From the NCBI GenBank assembly GCA_004346725.1, contig SMDE01000004.1:267855-331854 (forward strand): 64,000 nucleotides of DNA, read 5' to 3'. The DNA is from Phytobacter diazotrophicus (GTDB taxonomy: Bacteria > Pseudomonadota > Gammaproteobacteria > Enterobacterales > Enterobacteriaceae). Below the pieces are notes generated by a model that was given only the letters and a program-made list of their open reading frames with translations, was not told the DNA's origin and ran no database searches. The translations under genes were made by a program, and so were the position numbers. Shown here one piece after another: positions 30,417-41,300 of the stretch (its first letter is position 1; every line of letters begins with the position of its first letter).

Positions 30417-30548
30417 TGCGCACCTCGTAACTCAGGGTGGATGTTGTTATTTGAGTAGTGAAACAAAACAGACTCCCGGATCGGCAAACTCGACATTTGT
30501 CCATTAATATGGCTATGCCATTATTTGATGATTCAGAATTTTCTATGC

Positions 30549-30585
30549 CTCAAATAACCTGGTTTTTTATCGTTATTTACCGCCA
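30549..30585. promoter_or_regulatory. Candidate FlhD4C2 box between fliF and fliE
   Basis: CAAATAACC at 30551-30559 and TTATTTACCGCC from 30573 form the pair of half-sites expected for an FlhDC operator. It lies in the 227-base divergent gap, 60-95 bases upstream of fliE and about 130 upstream of fliF, so it may serve both class II operons. Confidence 0.55.
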
Positions 30586-30643
30586 TTATCTTATTGACGA
30601 ACTGGTAACCTTATCCGCGTATCAAACCATCCGGGGATAATCC

Positions 30644-30964
30644 ATGGCAATTCAGGGTATAGAAAGCGTTGTCAGCCAACTGCAGGCAACGGCTAGTCTG
30701 GCGAAAAATCAAAGCGTTAATAACGCTGACAGCGTTCAGACGGTGAGTTTTGCCGGGCAATTGCATGCCGCGCTGGACCGAATCAGCGATACGCAGACTG
30801 CAGCGCGTACACAGGCTGAAAAATTCACCCTTGGTGAACCGGGCGTGGCATTGAATGACGTAATGACCGACCTACAGAAATCATCCATTTCCCTGCAGAT
30901 GGGTGTCCAGGTGCGTAACAAACTTGTGACGGCCTATCAGGACATCATGAATATGCAGGTTTAG
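30644..30964 (+). CDS. fliE: Flagellar hook-basal body protein FliE
   Basis: 106 residues, close to the E. coli length. The conserved C-terminal half reads [17 protein letters not shown] and [20 protein letters not shown]. FliE joins the MS ring to the rod and is the first rod protein exported. It is a single-gene unit, divergent from fliF, closed by a terminator. Confidence 0.97.
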   Translation: MAIQGIESVVSQLQATASLAKNQSVNNADSVQTVSFAGQLHAALDRISDTQTAARTQAEKFTLGEPGVALNDVMTDLQKSSISLQMGVQVRNKLVTAYQDIMNMQV

Positions 30965-30973
30965 TGTATTTGA

Positions 30974-31005
30974 TGACTGCCCCGTGCGGGGCAGTCACTT
31001 TTTTT
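30974..31005 (+). terminator. Terminator after fliE
   Basis: A perfect 11-bp stem, TGACTGCCCCG/CGGGGCAGTCA with a short TG loop, followed by CTTTTTTTAT, 11 bases after the fliE stop. Confidence 0.92.
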
Positions 31006-31047
31006 ATCACACCTCTTACGCTGAGCCATTCCCTGGCCGCATTTCCC

Positions 31048-31278
31048 CTATTTCTGAATCATATAGCGAATCGTTGGCCCATCCTGCTGGATATCCAGCA
31101 CTGTATAGCCATGGTTTCGCGCATCGACGGGGATGTTATTGATTGATTGCGGGCAGTCACTGACGACCTCCAGAATCTCGCCTTTTTTTAGCTGAGGCAG
31201 TGCTTCCAGCGTCGCTACCGCCGGGTAAGGGCAGGGTTCACCGGTCATATCCAGACGGTAATCGGGTACGATATTCAT
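31048..31278 (-). CDS. yedF: TusA-family sulfur-carrier-like protein YedF
   Basis: A 76-residue TusA/SirA-type protein with the family's Cys-Pro-X-Pro motif (MTGEPCPYPAVATLEAL, Cys16). It is the partner of the membrane protein YedE, whose stop codon overlaps its start by 4 bases (ATGA). By analogy with the TsuA-TsuB pair, the couple may bring in a sulfur or selenium species and pass it to cytoplasmic acceptors; YedE-YedF have been linked to selenium metabolism by genomic context. The exact substrate is not settled. Confidence 0.93.
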   Translation of the reverse strand: MNIVPDYRLDMTGEPCPYPAVATLEALPQLKKGEILEVVSDCPQSINNIPVDARNHGYTVLDIQQDGPTIRYMIQK

Positions 31279-32480
31279 GCGGTCTCCTTAATTGCCGCCC
31301 GCGATACGCGGCGGAAAAACTGTTTTTCCCAGCCAATAACAAAGAGCAGGGCGAGAAGCAGCAGCGCGTACGTCACCAGCAGGCCGCCGAGCGGACCAAA
31401 AGTTTTCAGCAGGTTCACTTTATCCCAGCTTGTGGCGAGTGCAGGGGAGATGTCATCCCAGAAGTAAGCCAGCAGGGTTGAACCTATAACATTACCCAGA
31501 CCGACCCACCAGTAATGTACCTGCCCTTCAACAGCACGGTACATCCAGCCAGTTTCACAGCCACCCGCCAGCACAATGCCAAAACCAAACAGCAAGCCAC
31601 CGAGCACGGCGTTCGGGCCTGCCCACATGATTTTGGCTTCCACACCCAGTTGTATGTAACTGAAAATACCGATCGCGCTCGCCGCCATGCCGAAAATAAT
31701 GGCTTTCGCCATCAGCGTACGACCCGTTATCCACATATCGCGGAAGGCAGAAGTGAAGCAAATTTGCGCCCGTTCAATGAGCAAACCAAAGCCAACGCCG
31801 AACAGCATGGCCAGCCCCAGCTTCGGCTGGTTCATGGTGGTCAGCAGAGCCCAGCCAATCATCCCGGCGAATATCAGCATACCCAGACGGAAGCGACGCC
31901 GTGCCTGGTCCACGTTTTGGGTGAGTGGCGATGCCGCTGAGACTTTCTGCATTTTTACCGGAATGCGAAACAGGGGAAGGAGCGTAAGGCGGGCGCCCAT
32001 CCACGAACCGATGGCCGTGGCGACGGCAAAAAACCAGGCGTGTAGCGAGAACTGTGGAATGCCGGTAAAGAAGGCTGCCAGATTACAGCCCATTGCCAGA
32101 CGCGCGCCAAACCCGGCGATAATCCCGCCGACGATAGCCTGGGCAATGCGGATACGATGTTGCGGCAGGCGTAGCTTTACGTTGTTTGCCCATAAGGCTG
32201 CGGCGAAGCAACCGCCAAACATGCCGATAATCATCATGCCGTCTATTCGGGTCAGCGGCGTGCCATCAAGATGAATGAGTTTGAAATAACCCCACTCCTC
32301 CGTATGCACGCCCGCCAGTTGCAGGAGCTGCCCGCCCCAGCGGGTAAATTCTCCCGTAACGGCCCAGAAGGTCCCGGTAATGCCGAAATAGTAGGTGGAA
32401 AGGATCCCGGCTGCGATAACCGCCGGAACGGGCGACCAGAATTTAATCAGGAAGGTCGTTTTAATGTGTTGCCATGACAT
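31275..32480 (-). CDS. yedE: YeeE/YedE-family membrane transporter YedE
   Basis: 401 residues from ATG 32480 (SWQHIKTTFLIKFWSPVPAV follows), the E. coli length; the longer frame begins in non-conserved sequence. About nine or ten membrane segments. Conserved Cys-containing motifs, ARLAMGCNLAAFFTG and LAGGCETGWMYRAVEGQ, are those of the thiosulfate-transporter family, where Cys residues line the substrate path. Operon with yedF, divergent from yedD. Confidence 0.94.
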   Translation of the reverse strand: MSWQHIKTTFLIKFWSPVPAVIAAGILSTYYFGITGTFWAVTGEFTRWGGQLLQLAGVHTEEWGYFKLIHLDGTPLTRIDGMMIIGMFGGCFAAALWANNVKLRLPQHRIRIAQAIVGGIIAGFGARLAMGCNLAAFFTGIPQFSLHAWFFAVATAIGSWMGARLTLLPLFRIPVKMQKVSAASPLTQNVDQARRRFRLGMLIFAGMIGWALLTTMNQPKLGLAMLFGVGFGLLIERAQICFTSAFRDMWITGRTLMAKAIIFGMAASAIGIFSYIQLGVEAKIMWAGPNAVLGGLLFGFGIVLAGGCETGWMYRAVEGQVHYWWVGLGNVIGSTLLAYFWDDISPALATSWDKVNLLKTFGPLGGLLVTYALLLLALLFVIGWEKQFFRRVSRAAIKETA

Positions 32481-32669
32481 GGTATTAGCCTCTGAACTCA
32501 GAAGGAGCCAACAAAACAGGAACCGGACGGTGCCCGGGACGCGCATATTACCTGTGTTTAATGAATGGAAACCTGTACTCAGTCAAAAATCGGGTCTGGT
32601 ATGATGAAACCCTGGTGGCCGAGGGCGTTTAGTGCCACACTCATTCTGTCGCGAAAAGCAGGAAAGATG

Positions 32670-33083
32670 ATGAAAAAACAACTGATTATTGGCGCAATGC
32701 TGGCACTGAGTGGTTGCGTTCAGGTGGATGATTTTACCTCTGTGGTCAAGCACCCGGCCCCGGAAGGGCTGGCGGGTAACTGGCAGACGGTGGGACCGCA
32801 AAGCAGTCTGGTCAGTCCTGAGGCCATTGCCTCGCTGATCATTACGCCAGAAGGGGATACGCTGGATTGCCGCCAGTGGCAACGTGTGATTGCGGTACCG
32901 GGCAAGCTGATGCCCAGAGGAGATGACTGGTATAACGTGACGCAACAGCGCGATATCTATCGCCTTGAGCGCGACGGTAGTCAACTGGAGTATGACGGCA
33001 TGACCTTGCGTCGGGTTGATAAGCCGACTGTCGAGTGCACGCAGGCGTTGGCAAAGAAAACGGTTATTGGCGTTAAACCCTGA
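32670..33083 (+). CDS. yedD: Lipoprotein YedD
   Basis: 137 residues from ATG 32670, the E. coli length. A lipoprotein signal ends in the lipobox LSGC. The mature part matches YedD (GPQSSLVSPEAIASL, GDTLDCRQWQRVIAVPGKL). It is predicted to be an outer-membrane lipoprotein of unknown role. Upstream in-frame codons to 32565 lack a ribosome site and conservation. Convergent with amyA. Confidence 0.93.
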   Translation: MKKQLIIGAMLALSGCVQVDDFTSVVKHPAPEGLAGNWQTVGPQSSLVSPEAIASLIITPEGDTLDCRQWQRVIAVPGKLMPRGDDWYNVTQQRDIYRLERDGSQLEYDGMTLRRVDKPTVECTQALAKKTVIGVKP

Positions 33084-33122
33084 ACGAAGGCGCTGAGGGA
33101 GTCCTTTCGCTCAGCGCACTCA

Positions 33123-34610
33123 TCACAGCACCTCTTCCAGTACCCAGACGCTGACACTCCCGCCATTACAGAAAAATGTGCCTTCACCGTTTTCATCGGT
33201 GGTGACACTCTCCTGGCGGTATCCCAGATAATCACGCCAGACTTTATTGCCATAATTCGCACCGAGATTCAGCGTTTTCTCGCCGTCGTCACCGTTTGAC
33301 ATGACGACCACACAGCCGGGATTGTCTTGCGTCCCGCTACGGCTAAAGGCGATACAGTTAGGGTGATCAAACCAGAGCGTCTGAACGCCATGGGCAAAGC
33401 GCTGGCGGGCGAGGATGAGCTGGTCCAGCTTTTCGATAACCGGCATATCGACATGATGTTTTTCACCATCGCCGCCAGTATCTTCATAACTTGCGCCGAA
33501 CAGATCCGGGTAAAACACGGACGGCACGCCGTTTTCCCGTAGTAGGATAAGGGCATAGGCCAGGGGCTTAAACCAGGCTTCTACCGGCGCTTCCAGCGCC
33601 TGAAGCGGCTGGGTGTCATGATTGGCGACCAGCGTCACGGCATGAAACGGGTCAGCTTCTACCAGGGTACCGTTAAAAATCTGGCTCATATCGTAGTCGC
33701 GCCCCTGCTGTGAGGCCTCATGGAAATTCATCTGCAGCGGTGCGTCAAATAACAGGGTTTTGCCATCGACCTGGTCGATATACTGCTGCAGTTTATCGAC
33801 GTCATGTGACCAGTATTCGGCGACGATAAATAACGGCTCAGGCGCCACATCCTGAACATGTTCTATCCATTCTTTGTAGAACCAGGCGGGAATATGTTTC
33901 ACGGCATCAAGGCGGAAACCGTCACAGTGGGTCTGGTCCATCACCCAGCGCGCCCAGTATTTGATCTCTTCGGTCACAGCATGGTTACGAAAATCGATAT
34001 TCGCCCCCATCAGATAATCGAAGTTACCCATCTCGTCATCCACCTGATCGTTCCAGCCTTCGCCGGTGTAATCATTGATGATTTTAAATACGCCGTCTTC
34101 TGCCGGATTTTCGATATGGTCGATGCCGCTAAAGCATTTAAAATCCCAGATAAATTTCGAGTATTTGCCCTGGCGGGCAGGGAAGGTGTAGCGCGTCCAG
34201 GCTTCGCACTCCAGCACGGTGTCATCGATTTGTGTCCGGTCTTGCTCGTTCACACGATTGACGCGAATGGCCTCTTTTTCATCGGCGCCCATTTTATGGT
34301 TCACCACCACATCCAGAAGAACAGCAATGCCGTGGCTGTGCAGCGCGTCGATAGCGGCATGAAGCTGAGCCTTGTCGCCATATTTTGTGGCCACGGATCC
34401 TTTTTGATCAAATTCACCTAAATCAAAGAGATCATAGGTGTCATATCCCACAGAATAACCACCGGAAGCGCCTTTATACGCGGGCGGTAACCAGACCATG
34501 TTGATGCCAAGATCATTGAAGCTGGCAGCACGGGCCGCAATTTCGGGCCATAGTTTTCCGCCATCGGGGTAATACCAGTGAAAGGTCTGTAATAAAGTGG
34601 GGTTTTTCAT
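33123..34610 (-). CDS. amyA: Cytoplasmic alpha-amylase AmyA
   Basis: 495 residues, the same as E. coli AmyA, without a signal peptide. The family 13 motifs are visible: [24 protein letters not shown] with the nucleophile Asp, FIVAEYW with the acid/base Glu, and LVANHDTQP with the third Asp. It hydrolyses alpha-1,4-glucans (maltodextrins, glycogen) in the cytoplasm. It lies within the flagellar region between yedD and fliT, as in E. coli and Salmonella. Confidence 0.97.
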   Translation of the reverse strand: MKNPTLLQTFHWYYPDGGKLWPEIAARAASFNDLGINMVWLPPAYKGASGGYSVGYDTYDLFDLGEFDQKGSVATKYGDKAQLHAAIDALHSHGIAVLLDVVVNHKMGADEKEAIRVNRVNEQDRTQIDDTVLECEAWTRYTFPARQGKYSKFIWDFKCFSGIDHIENPAEDGVFKIINDYTGEGWNDQVDDEMGNFDYLMGANIDFRNHAVTEEIKYWARWVMDQTHCDGFRLDAVKHIPAWFYKEWIEHVQDVAPEPLFIVAEYWSHDVDKLQQYIDQVDGKTLLFDAPLQMNFHEASQQGRDYDMSQIFNGTLVEADPFHAVTLVANHDTQPLQALEAPVEAWFKPLAYALILLRENGVPSVFYPDLFGASYEDTGGDGEKHHVDMPVIEKLDQLILARQRFAHGVQTLWFDHPNCIAFSRSGTQDNPGCVVVMSNGDDGEKTLNLGANYGNKVWRDYLGYRQESVTTDENGEGTFFCNGGSVSVWVLEEVL

Positions 34611-34676
34611 CTTCCTTGCTCCAGAAGTAGCGTCATTGGACTTCTGGAGTATGGAAGAAAACCATAGGATTGGTGG

Positions 34677-35039
34677 TTACTGATTTAAATTATTTGGGAA
34701 CAAGATTTTACCGGACAAATTGCCATAGGCTGAGGTCAGGGACTGTTGCTTACCCGTTTTATCAATCAGGTGGCGCAGCTCTTCCATGCGGTTATGCAAC
34801 AGCACCTTGAGTTCAGCTTCGTTTGACAGCACCATACCCAGCAGCTCTTTAGCCTGCTGAGTTTGTACTTTATTGCCGGGTGAAATCGGGTTGCGAGCAA
34901 TACTCTCTACAAGCTGTACGTAGTTGACTTCCTGTTCAATCAATTCATCCCATTTACCTGAATGGGCGAGATTTAGCATGGTGATGCTTAGAGCATGCAA
35001 CGCATGCCAGTCGGTAAGAGATGGGATGAAGTTAGTCAT
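34677..35039 (-). CDS. fliT: Flagellar chaperone and FlhDC inhibitor FliT
   Basis: 120 residues from ATG 35039, which overlaps the fliS stop (TGATG). The sequence has diverged from E. coli, but length, helical character and the WDELI..E..YV pattern fit. FliT is the export chaperone of the cap protein FliD and, when free, binds FlhD4C2 and lowers class II transcription. Last gene of fliDST. Confidence 0.88.
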   Translation of the reverse strand: MTNFIPSLTDWHALHALSITMLNLAHSGKWDELIEQEVNYVQLVESIARNPISPGNKVQTQQAKELLGMVLSNEAELKVLLHNRMEELRHLIDKTGKQQSLTSAYGNLSGKILFPNNLNQ

Positions 35040-35449
35040 CAACGCATGTCCTGATGAGTAGAAGCCGATGTGCTAATTTGTTTCCACGCATCGGCGATAT
35101 TGTTCAGCAGTCCCTCTACCTCGATGATGCCTTCTACGTCGTTATGCAGGTTTGACTGTAACAAACGGCGCACCATATAGTCGTAAAGCGATGCCATATT
35201 TTGAGGAAGATCTCCCTCAACATCCATGTCCAGCCCTGCCTTGAGACCATTATCTATAATGCTGATAGCATGTGAAAGCGCCTGGCCTTTAGACACCAAA
35301 TCCCCTTGTTCGAGGAACAGTCGCGCCCTGACGAGGGCACTGTGTGCCCCGTCAAAAAGCATGACAATAAGTTGATGTGGGCTTGCGCTCATTACCGCGC
35401 TTTCCAGCCCAACTTTTTGGTAAGAACTAGCACCACTTTGACTATACAT
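35039..35449 (-). CDS. fliS: Flagellin export chaperone FliS
   Basis: 136 residues with the FliS pattern: YQKVGLESAVMSASPHQLIVMLFDGAH-type start, LSHAISIIDNGLKAGLD-type middle, and LYDYMVRRLLQSNLHND near the end. FliS binds the disordered C-terminus of flagellin, prevents polymerisation in the cytoplasm and docks it on FlhA. Flagellin is probably glycosylated in the cytoplasm here, so FliS-bound FliC is the likely form the modifying enzyme meets. Confidence 0.95.
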   Translation of the reverse strand: MYSQSGASSYQKVGLESAVMSASPHQLIVMLFDGAHSALVRARLFLEQGDLVSKGQALSHAISIIDNGLKAGLDMDVEGDLPQNMASLYDYMVRRLLQSNLHNDVEGIIEVEGLLNNIADAWKQISTSASTHQDMR

Positions 35450-35458
35450 ATCAAATCC

Positions 35459-36892
35459 TTAACTGCGGGAACTAAACTGCTGCGTTAAGTAAGTTGCGGT
35501 ACTGTTTAACTTACTGACCATTGTGTCAAGCGCAGTAAACTGCGCCTTGTAGCGCGCCATGGTTGCTTCGATGGTTGCTTCCATTTCGGTATAACGCTGA
35601 TCAAGAGTCTTAATGGTCTTGTTAATACCGTCCTGCGCGTTTTGGATAACGCCCGTACTACCTGTCGCGGTGCTCAGCATCGTTGTCAGGGTATTGTTCA
35701 TCTTGGTCGCTAAACCGGTCTTGGTACCGTCACCAATAAAATAGGCCTGAACTGCTTCCGGGTTATCCGTTAACGCTTTCGATAACTTCGTCGAATCGAC
35801 GGTTAATGTACCGGTTGAACCATCGGAACCGGTTATCGGGTTTTGGGTAATCCCAAGCTGGGCCAGTATCTTGTAATTTCCGCTTTGGCTTTGTACATCA
35901 GTCAGCAGCGAACGCAGTTGAGACTGAATCGATCGCACGTTCGAATCGCCCAATAGCGCGCCATTACTGGAGGACTGACTATCAGCGCCTTTATCCACTG
36001 TCACATATTTCGTTACGCTGGCGATGGTGGATTGCAGTGAGTTATAGGCGGTAACCCAGTTATTAATAGCCGTGGTGTTCGCATCTGTTGCACGGCCAAC
36101 ACTTAGCGTTTCATCTGCCGTACTTTTTGACTTGAGCGTCAGCGTCACGCCTGGCAATGCATCAGTAATGGTGTTGCTTGCACGTTCAATTGCAACATTG
36201 TTAATAGATACCTTCGCATTTTGCGAAGCAGTCTGCACGCCGAGAGCTGTCGTCGTGCTGTCATGACCAATCTTCTGCTGCAGGGTATCATCGCCCGTTA
36301 CAGTGACCGTCATGTCATAATCGGTACCAGTCGATTTTGAGGTCAGCATCAGGCGATAGTCGCCGTCCGTTGCCTTCATTACGGTCGCGCTGACGTTGCC
36401 GCCCGCTTTATTGATGGCATTAGCGATACCGGTCAATGATGTATCCGAATCTGCCAATTGCACCGTCAGCGGCGTTTTTGTCCCTGCCTGGGTAATGGTA
36501 ATGGTACGCGTATTACCAGCCGTCGTCCCACCAAGCTGCGCGGTATTACTGGCAATACTGGATGACATCAGTACTTGCGCTGTCGCCACCTGGCTTACGT
36601 TAACAGTATAATTCCCGACGGTTGCATCACTGGTCGTGGCCGCAGAGAATGAGGTGTTCGTACTATTAACGGTTGTTGAGTTCCATGTAGCTGCTTTACC
36701 CAGCGCCGCTGTCGCGGTTTGAAGGCTGGTTAAGGCACTTTGCAACTTACCATACGCACTTAATTGAGCGGTATATGTGGTCTTCTGGTTGGTAATCGTT
36801 GTCAGCTTGGTGTTTTCAGCTGTTTCCAGGTTGTTGTACAACGTGGTTAGATCCAGACCGGAACCTACACCAAGGTTACTAATAGAAGCCAT
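35459..36892 (-). CDS. fliD: Flagellar cap protein FliD
   Basis: 477 residues from ATG 36892 (ASISNLGVGSGLDLTTLYN), the conserved start; the longer frame runs through the promoter. The D0/D1 helices are at both ends (LQTATAALGKAATWNS; MEATIEATMARYKAQFTALD) and Thr/Ser-rich beta domains lie between. Five FliD molecules cap the filament and help flagellin fold into place. A sigma-28 promoter lies 39-65 bases upstream. Confidence 0.96.
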   Translation of the reverse strand: MASISNLGVGSGLDLTTLYNNLETAENTKLTTITNQKTTYTAQLSAYGKLQSALTSLQTATAALGKAATWNSTTVNSTNTSFSAATTSDATVGNYTVNVSQVATAQVLMSSSIASNTAQLGGTTAGNTRTITITQAGTKTPLTVQLADSDTSLTGIANAINKAGGNVSATVMKATDGDYRLMLTSKSTGTDYDMTVTVTGDDTLQQKIGHDSTTTALGVQTASQNAKVSINNVAIERASNTITDALPGVTLTLKSKSTADETLSVGRATDANTTAINNWVTAYNSLQSTIASVTKYVTVDKGADSQSSSNGALLGDSNVRSIQSQLRSLLTDVQSQSGNYKILAQLGITQNPITGSDGSTGTLTVDSTKLSKALTDNPEAVQAYFIGDGTKTGLATKMNNTLTTMLSTATGSTGVIQNAQDGINKTIKTLDQRYTEMEATIEATMARYKAQFTALDTMVSKLNSTATYLTQQFSSRS

Positions 36893-36930
36893 GTCTGTTT
36901 TCCTTTGCGTCTTGTGTGTAACTTGACTCT

Positions 36931-36957
36931 CTATCGGCAACCCGAGAAAAAAGTTTA
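36931..36957 (-). promoter_or_regulatory. Sigma-28 (FliA) promoter of fliDST
   Basis: On the minus strand TAAA, a 15-base spacer and GCCGATAG match the FliA consensus TAAA-N15-GCCGATAA with one mismatch, just upstream of fliD. Confidence 0.9.
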
Positions 36958-37127
36958 CACATCGTATGAAAAAATAATCGCCAGAAAAGCGGGAGCAGTT
37001 AGTGGTAAATAAGAGGATTGTAGAAGACAAAAACCGTTGCGGTAGGTTGTTTTTTAAGCGATAAAACTGTTTTAGTAAATTTAAATTATTTAAAAACAAA
37101 TGGTTAAAAGTTTTTGTCGATTATTTC

Positions 37128-37154
37128 TAAAGTCCTTCGAAGATGCGCCGATAC
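37128..37154 (+). promoter_or_regulatory. Sigma-28 (FliA) promoter of fliC
   Basis: TAAA (37128-37131), a 15-base spacer and GCCGATAC (37147-37154), one mismatch from consensus, 72 bases upstream of the fliC ATG. Confidence 0.92.
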
Positions 37155-37225
37155 CCTTGTTGACGGTGAGAGACGCCGTAAGTGTTAGGCACCGACCCTA
37201 AATCAATTTTTGAAGGAAAGTAATT

Positions 37226-38092
37226 ATGGCAGTTATCAATACTAACCTGTTGTCACTGACTACTCAGAACAACCTGAACAAATCTCAGTCTGCGCTGGGC
37301 ACTGCTATTGAGCGTCTGTCCTCCGGTCTGCGTATCAACAGCGCCAAAGATGATGCCGCTGGTCAGGCAATTTCCAACCGTTTCAGTGCAAACATCAAAG
37401 GTCTGACTCAGGCTTCTCGTAACGCGAACGACGGTATCTCTATTGCTCAGACTGCCGAAGGTTCTCTGAACGAAATCAACAACAACTTGCAGCGTATTCG
37501 TGAGCTGGCAGTTCAGGCTCAGAACGGTACTAACTCAGCTTCTGATATCGACTCCATTCAGTCTGAAGTTAACCAACGTCTGCAAGAGATCAACCGTGTT
37601 GCTGGTCAGACTCAGTTCAACGGCATCAACATCCTGGCTGGCACCAACTCCACCACCACTATCTCCATCCAGGTGGGTGCAAACGACGGTCAGACCATCG
37701 GTATTACCATCAACTCTAACAGCTCCTGGAACAAATACAGCGCTGGCGGCGTAGCGGGTGCAACTAACAGCACAGTTACTTCTCGTAACGTAAGCAGCTA
37801 CGGCTTCGACGTAATGTCTAACGACGTTCTGGCTTCTGTTGATAGCGCGCTGAAAGCAGTTGATAACCAACGTTCTGACTTGGGTGCGATTCAAAACCGC
37901 TTCCAGTCCACAATCTCTAACCTGAACAATACCGTGACTAACCTGTCCGCAGCGCAGTCCCGTATTCAGGATGCTGATTATGCGACAGAGGTTTCTAACA
38001 TGTCTCGTGCGCAGATCCTGCAACAGGCTGGTACTTCTGTACTGGCTCAGGCGAACCAGGTTCCACAGACTGTTCTGTCTCTGCTGCGTTAA
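37226..38092 (+). CDS. fliC: Flagellin FliC, short form
   Basis: A 288-residue flagellin, far shorter than the roughly 500 residues of E. coli K-12 or Salmonella FliC. The D0 and D1 domains are complete: [20 protein letters not shown] at the start, [14 protein letters not shown] (the TLR5-recognised helix) and the C-terminal [15 protein letters not shown]. Only about 20-30 residues (about 165-195) remain where D2 and D3 would be, with Ser/Thr clusters ([21 protein letters not shown]) that could carry O-glycans. AAGGAAAG precedes the ATG. Downstream lie the flagellin-modification genes. Confidence 0.97.
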   Translation: MAVINTNLLSLTTQNNLNKSQSALGTAIERLSSGLRINSAKDDAAGQAISNRFSANIKGLTQASRNANDGISIAQTAEGSLNEINNNLQRIRELAVQAQNGTNSASDIDSIQSEVNQRLQEINRVAGQTQFNGINILAGTNSTTTISIQVGANDGQTIGITINSNSSWNKYSAGGVAGATNSTVTSRNVSSYGFDVMSNDVLASVDSALKAVDNQRSDLGAIQNRFQSTISNLNNTVTNLSAAQSRIQDADYATEVSNMSRAQILQQAGTSVLAQANQVPQTVLSLLR

Positions 38093-38113
38093 TATTGAGC
38101 ATCATTGATATAC

Positions 38114-38143
38114 AAACTATCGCCTCCGGGCGATAGTTTTTTT
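38114..38143 (+). terminator. Terminator after fliC
   Basis: The 9-bp stem AAACTATCG/CGATAGTTT around CCTCCGGG is followed by seven T residues. It starts 22 bases after fliC. The remaining sequence to 38368 holds no sigma-28 match, so the following gene needs another promoter or read-through. Confidence 0.9.
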
Positions 38144-38368
38144 ATTTGTCAACCCGTCTTTCCATTCTCTTCAATCACACAAATAAGATACCAATCCACA
38201 GGGTTTTCACCTCATTAAGACGCCAGGGGACTGCTACGATGGCTAAAGTCGTAATTTTCTCTTTCGAAAATGCAGTGATGTCATGCCCATGTGTACAGCC
38301 GCATTCGCATCGGTGATTTAGCGCAGTGACAGATTGTGCTCTGACCTCCCAATAATGGATCTTTTACA

Positions 38369-41300
38369 GTGAATGACATGTATATTTCTTCACGCCGGAT
38401 AACGTCTCACATTGGTGCTATGTCGGCTGTTTATGGTGTTACGGGTGTTTTACCTGCAAATGCACGAATTCTTGAACTGGGATGCGGGAACGCTCAACTG
38501 CTGCTGACTCATGCATTGGCATGGCCTGAAAGTGAATGTGTTGGTATTGATTTGGACGCGCAGACCATTGCCAATGCAGAAGAAAAACGTCAGCAGCTGG
38601 GTGTGAAAAACGTGTCCCTCTACGCACTGGGGCTTGATTCCCTTGTTAACATCGAGGCGGGAACGTTTGATTACATCATTATCAATGGCATTTTCAGTTT
38701 GCTTCCTGAAACGGAACGCGCTGTATTGCTGGCGTTTGCTTCTCGTAGTCTGACGCCAAACGGTATTGTCGCCATGCGCTGGAACAGTTTACCTGGCAGC
38801 CGTGACGCAAAATCTATACAGGATGCTATCGCACTGCATACAGCGGATGCTACCGATGATGAGATGACGCTGAATTCAGCGCGCGCCATGATCATCTACC
38901 TGGAAATGGCACAGCAGCCAGGGCGAATAAATAGTGTACTGAGTTCAGCTGCGGCCAGTAGCGATAACGAATTTTTGTTGCGTTATCTGCACAATTTTAA
39001 TGATGCTGTCTATCTGGCTGATTTTAACCAGATGTTGGTTGAGTGCGAGTTTCAGTATGTGGGGGATATTTTTCCGCAAAGTGAATGTGCCTTGTACTAC
39101 GGTGAAAATGTTAACAAGGTTCACGAAACCATTGTGCCAGGTAAAGGGAAGGTATTGGCGCAGCAATATCTTGATTTTGCTGTTAATCGCGCTGAGCGCT
39201 TTAGTATCATCGTTCCAGCCAGCCGTAATCTTGCTGTGCGAGATGAACCCGATATTATCAATGTTGAGTCATTACACTGGGCTGGCTGCTTTAAGCGTTT
39301 TGTTTCAGAAGACGGCATTGTTGGTAATGCACACCTGAATCGCAGCGGGCATTGCGTCTCTTCCGAAGATACATTGCAGTTGAGTATCATGGACTTGCTG
39401 GGCGATGCCTGGCCTCTCAGCGTCTCTTTCGAGCAACTGGTAACGCAAACACTCTTACCCGAAACGCCTGAAAACCACCGTGAGAAGGTTGCTGAGGCGT
39501 TGAAATTACTTTTTGTACAAGGCCGCGATGGTCTTTTGTTCAGCTTCGGTCCTTCTGCTTATAACGTAAACACTTCACCGGTGTTGCAACCTATCCCTGG
39601 ATTGCCTCTTTGCGAAAATGGCGAGGAAGAAGTGAGTGGGTTTAACCTCTGGGGCGAAGCGATTACGCTTTCTGCTGATGAGTGCGAATTCCTTAACGGC
39701 GAAAGATCTATTAATGACGCTGACAGTGTTGATATGTTCCTGACTTTACGTGAGAAAGGAGTTCTATACGGAGCCCCTCGCGCGTGGAAGTACGCCTTTC
39801 AATCCTGTTTACTACATGGTGATTCAGACATCCTTCGCCAGCTTTGCATGACCATAATACTGTTCTCAAGTCGTGCGGATATTGGTGGCTTCCTGAATGA
39901 CAATGTGCTCGAAAAGCGCGAAGACGATCCGACCAGAGAAGAACTTGAAAAGATTCGTGTTTTTTTGAAGAAAGCTGACGGAATGTTCCGCGAAGGGCGC
40001 AATGAGGATGTCCGGGTTTATATGAAGGAACTCATTGAAACTGAGGGCGACAATGTCCAGTTGCTCAATGGAATTTCTCGTTCATTTTTACTTACGGGCG
40101 CATATTACGAAGCGCTGACGTATCTGTCGCGATTGCTGGCTAACCATGCTTCCAATTGGGAATTTTATTACGACCTCGCAAATGCTTTTTCTAAAACACG
40201 AGCCCCGTTCTACGCTGGGCGCATTATTCGTGCTTTGCTGCGTAATGATCGGGAAAATGCTCGGGGTTGGGATTTATTGGGCTGCTTATACCGCGATCAT
40301 AATAACGTTAACGATGCGCTGATTTGTGCGCGCAAAGCCGTCAAATTCGAACCCAGGAATGCCCATTATCTGACCAACCTCGGTACATTATTAAGTGAAA
40401 AGCAGCTTATGGGGGAATCGCTCAAGCACCTCAAAAAAGCTGTCGACATCTCAGGTAACCATCTTGGCTATTACAGCAACTATCTGTTTGTACTGACGCA
40501 TGACCCTAAAACTTCGCCACAGGCCATGTACCACGCCCACTTGAAATATGGTGAGGAAGTGGATGCATGGGCGAAGAGTGTCGGCATTAAAACCAGTTAT
40601 AAAGGTAGCCGTGATCCAGATAGAAAACTGCGGGTTGGTTTTGTCTCCGGAGATTTTGTGCGCCATCCGGTGAGTCACTTCTTTATTCCATTCTGGGATG
40701 CAATGGATCGTGAACGGTTCGATCTTATAGGCTATAACGCCTCACCTGTCCGTGATGATATAACTGATTATCTGGAATCGGGATCATCACTGTGGCGGGA
40801 TATTGACGATATCAGTGATACCGAACTAGCCGATCAGATTTATAACGACAATATCGATATTCTGATTGACCTGTCCGGCCATACAACCTATTGCCGGCTG
40901 CCAATGTTTGGTCTGCGCCCGGCTCCGGTGCAGATGACCTGGATTGGGTATCCTGCCACAACGGGGATGAAAGCTATTGATTATCGAATTGTGCCTGACA
41001 CTATTCTCAATGTGCCCAAAATGCAGGAACAATTCAGTGAGCACCTTCTGTATGTCCGGATGGAAAAAACTTTTGAGCCCAATGAGCAAAGTCCGGATGT
41101 CAGTGAATTGCCAGCAATTAAAAATGGCTATATCACCTTCTGCAGTTTTAACCGCCCTAAAAAAATCAATAATGACGTGTTAAATGTCTGGGCATCGATA
41201 TTGCTGCGTTTACCCAACGCTAAACTTATGATTGGTTTTATGGACGATCTGGATGTTATCAACTCTATTTCCGAGTTTATGGAGAATAAAGGCGTCAGTA

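Noticed and set aside
34677..35039. FliT considered as possibly a different chaperone because of sequence divergence
   Set aside because: Length, helical pattern and position after fliS in fliDST are those of FliT, and the family is known to vary.
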